Shown in pieces: positions 62,723-64,000 of a stretch of 64,000 nucleotides of DNA (position 1 is its first letter; every line of letters starts with the position of its first letter). Source of the DNA: CAVTWD01 sp963738325 (GTDB lineage: Bacteria; Actinomycetota; Acidimicrobiia; Acidimicrobiales; Ilumatobacteraceae). A program made the position numbers and the translations under genes. The notes under the pieces were generated by a model. It did no database searches. It was not told the origin of the DNA and saw only the letters and a list, made by a program, of their open reading frames with translations. The DNA lies in contig CAVTWD010000017.1 of the NCBI GenBank assembly GCA_963738325.1, forward strand, positions 434,001 to 498,000, written 5' to 3'.

Positions 62723-63550
62723 TCAGCGTCCCGTGAACTGTGCCGGGCGCCGCTCGATGAACGACGCGATGCCTTCTTGGAAGTCCTCCGTCGCCTGCAC
62801 CGTCGCCGCCATCTCCGGGATCGCCGCGACGGCGGCCGGCTCGTCCTGGTCGAGTGCGAGGCGGGCGTTGGCGATCGTGTGCACGAGCGCCGATGGTGAG
62901 CACTGCAACATCTCTCGGGCCAGGGCGATCGCGCGCTCGATCTGCTCGCCGGGCGCGACGACCTCTTGGACCAGTCCGATCCGGTAGGCCTCGGCGGCGT
63001 CGAACTCGTCAGCGCGCAGCAGGTGGTACATCGCGTTGCCCCAACCGGCGCGCTGCACGTACCGCACCGTCGCCCCCCCGAGAGGCGCGAGGCCTCGCTT
63101 GGGCTCCAACTGGCAGAAACGGGAGTCCGAAGCCGCCACCACGATGTCGCCGGCCAGCGCGATCTCGATCCCGATCGTGAACGTGATGCCCTGTAACGCC
63201 GTCACGCGGGGCTTGCGCAGCCGGCGGCCGAGCCCGAACGGATCGACCGGCTCCAACGTCTGCTCCTCCTTCCGGCGGGCAGCGTCACGCTTGGCCTCCT
63301 CGCTGAAGAACAACGGCATCTCCAACCCGGCGGTCGTGTGGTCGCCGGCGAAGCACAGGACGCCGACGAACAGTTCACGGTCCTCGTCGAGCCGGGTCAA
63401 CGCGTCACCCAGCTCCGTCGTGATCTTCGGCGTGAACGCGTTCTTCTTCTCGATCCGATCGACGGTCATCACCAAGATGTGCTCATCGACCACATCCGTC
63501 CGCACCTCGCCATGGGGATGCCGCTCGGCGCCGTTCAGTGTGGATTCCAT
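62723..63550 (-). CDS. Enoyl-CoA hydratase/isomerase-family protein
   Basis: 275 residues from ATG 63550. ILVMTVDRIEKKNAFTPKIT, VGVLCFAGDHTTAGLEMPLF (oxyanion hole side), ALQGITFTIGIEIALAGDIV and FCQLEPKRGLAPLGGATVRY are the crotonase fold. The usual GKAFSAGxD is changed to GDHTTAGLE, and the second Glu region reads EPKRGLAPLGG, so the reaction could differ from plain hydration. The start codon sits inside the TTCCATGATGGAA palindrome, implying a leaderless or very short leader mRNA. First gene of the operon. Confidence 0.85.
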   Translation of the reverse strand: MESTLNGAERHPHGEVRTDVVDEHILVMTVDRIEKKNAFTPKITTELGDALTRLDEDRELFVGVLCFAGDHTTAGLEMPLFFSEEAKRDAARRKEEQTLEPVDPFGLGRRLRKPRVTALQGITFTIGIEIALAGDIVVAASDSRFCQLEPKRGLAPLGGATVRYVQRAGWGNAMYHLLRADEFDAAEAYRIGLVQEVVAPGEQIERAIALAREMLQCSPSALVHTIANARLALDQDEPAAVAAIPEMAATVQATEDFQEGIASFIERRPAQFTGR

Positions 63551-63557
63551 GATGGAA
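63545..63557. promoter_or_regulatory. TTCCATGATGGAA operator at the catabolic operon start
   Basis: A perfect 13-bp palindrome with the same core as the two sites at 58422 and 58456. It overlaps the ATG (63548-63550) of the enoyl-CoA hydratase gene. TACGGTTGGG lies just upstream on the coding strand, as at the molybdo-oxidoreductase side. Confidence 0.7.
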
Positions 63558-63708
63558 CCCAACCGTAATGGAGTGTGCTCCGCTGTGCAACCCCGAGCTC
63601 TGCGACCGCCGCAAACAGCGACCTGTTGATGCCAACGATCACCTCGACACTTCTGTTGGCGTAGCGCAGCCACCACCTGGATCACCACCGGCACCCCGGG
63701 GCGTGGTG

Positions 63709-64000
63709 TCAGCCGCCCATATCGCCTCGGTTGAGGATGTCCGCGAGGAGGTTGGCGGCGTCACGGTCGGCGCCGGGCATGGCGTGGGCGTAGATGTTGA
63801 CGGTGGTTGAGGTGCGGGCGTGGCAGAGCCGCTCGGAGACCACGGGGACGGGGACGCCTGCGGCGAGCACGGCGGTGGCCATGAAGTGGCGCAGGTCGTG
63901 CACCCGGAAGCTGGCGAGCCCGGCGCGGCGCCGGTAGGTGATGAAGCGCTTGGTGACCCAGTTGGGGTTGCCAGGGCCGGCGACCGGCAGGATCGGTGCT
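63709..64000 (-). CDS. Tyrosine-recombinase integrase, C-terminal part (runs off the window)
   Basis: NPNWVTKRFITYRRRAGLAS, FRVHDLRHFMATAVLAAGVP (HxLR) and RTSTTVNIYAHAMPGADRDA (nucleophile Tyr), then stop at 63709. The catalytic end is intact. It is related to the integrase at 34-35 kb but clearly different. The rest lies beyond the right edge. It suggests another integrated element starts there. Confidence 0.8.
   Translation of the reverse strand, partial: APILPVAGPGNPNWVTKRFITYRRRAGLASFRVHDLRHFMATAVLAAGVPVPVVSERLCHARTSTTVNIYAHAMPGADRDAANLLADILNRGDMGG

Noticed and set aside
1..64000. CRISPR arrays, Cas genes, rRNA operons
   Set aside because: No regularly spaced direct repeats with unique spacers, no Cas-like proteins and no rRNA-like sequence were seen in any part of the window.

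Overview
The window is very GC-rich. It carries typical high-GC actinobacterial families: an SCO6745-like protein, an F420-type luciferase-like oxidoreductase, HxlR/PadR/ArsR/TetR/LuxR regulators beside one or two enzymes, MazEF and VapBC modules, and many GTG or apparently leaderless starts. I infer an uncultured or little-studied actinomycete, perhaps of the Acidimicrobiia; the class cannot be fixed from this sequence. No rRNA, no intact tRNA and no CRISPR array were seen. The stretch behaves as an accessory region: small regulator-plus-enzyme cassettes are separated by insertion sequences, attachment sites, gene fragments and repeats, and about a third of the recognisable genes are broken. 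Many breaks are single-base shifts, some in G or T runs, so part of the decay may be uncorrected sequencing error. Deletions, IS insertions and truncated ends are real decay.

Layout. 0-8 kb: HxlR regulator, broken alcohol dehydrogenase, VOC protein, YdhR-like monooxygenase divergent from a large ATPase-LuxR regulator, broken acyl-CoA dehydrogenase and broken NADH dehydrogenase. 8-13 kb: truncated IS630, then an MIO-type aromatic amino acid lyase convergent with a feruloyl-CoA synthase. 13-20 kb: integrase fragment, unknown protein, MazEF, first tRNA-Gly-derived attachment site, metallo-beta-lactamase-fold protein, PadR plus membrane protein, second attachment site. 20-24 kb: higB fragment, palindromes, IS256-like fragment, truncated copy of an uncharacterised multicopy protein, ArsR/SRPBCC/RibD-like cassette. 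24-33 kb: ArsR plus SRPBCC gene split by a 2.3-kb IS, ABC permease fragment, methyltransferases, fused higBA remnant, FAD monooxygenase, DinB fragment, DUF1801 gene. 33-39 kb: an integrase island with two unknown genes, its attachment site and a higBA locus, then a monooxygenase gene split by a second 2.3-kb IS. 39-46 kb: DUF1330, SCO6745-like, gp5-like OB protein, PNPOx-like protein, hairpin elements, Phd/VapC, GNAT, and the near full-length copy of the multicopy protein. 46-53 kb: nested IS elements (IS30 and a hairpin insert inside IS3, which abuts an IS630 fragment) and a thiolase gene split by an intact IS3. 53-64 kb: TetR, hydrolase, SDR and a truncated quinone oxidoreductase; then a molybdopterin oxidoreductase divergent from HxlR-DUF6457, and a five-gene leftward operon; then a third integrase running off the end.

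How genes work together. The most coherent functional unit is at 56-63.6 kb. A molybdopterin oxidoreductase and a coupled operon (enoyl-CoA hydratase-like, nitroreductase-SRPBCC fusion, F420-type luciferase-like oxidoreductase, SnoaL-like, metallo-hydrolase) share a 13-bp palindrome, TTCCATnATGGAA. The same palindrome lies beside the HxlR gene, suggesting one regulon for breakdown of an unknown organic compound. The most coherent mobile unit is the tRNA-Gly attachment site. It has 11-bp-phased direct repeats on both sides, lies next to an integrase and a higBA toxin-antitoxin locus, and recurs in decayed form through the window.
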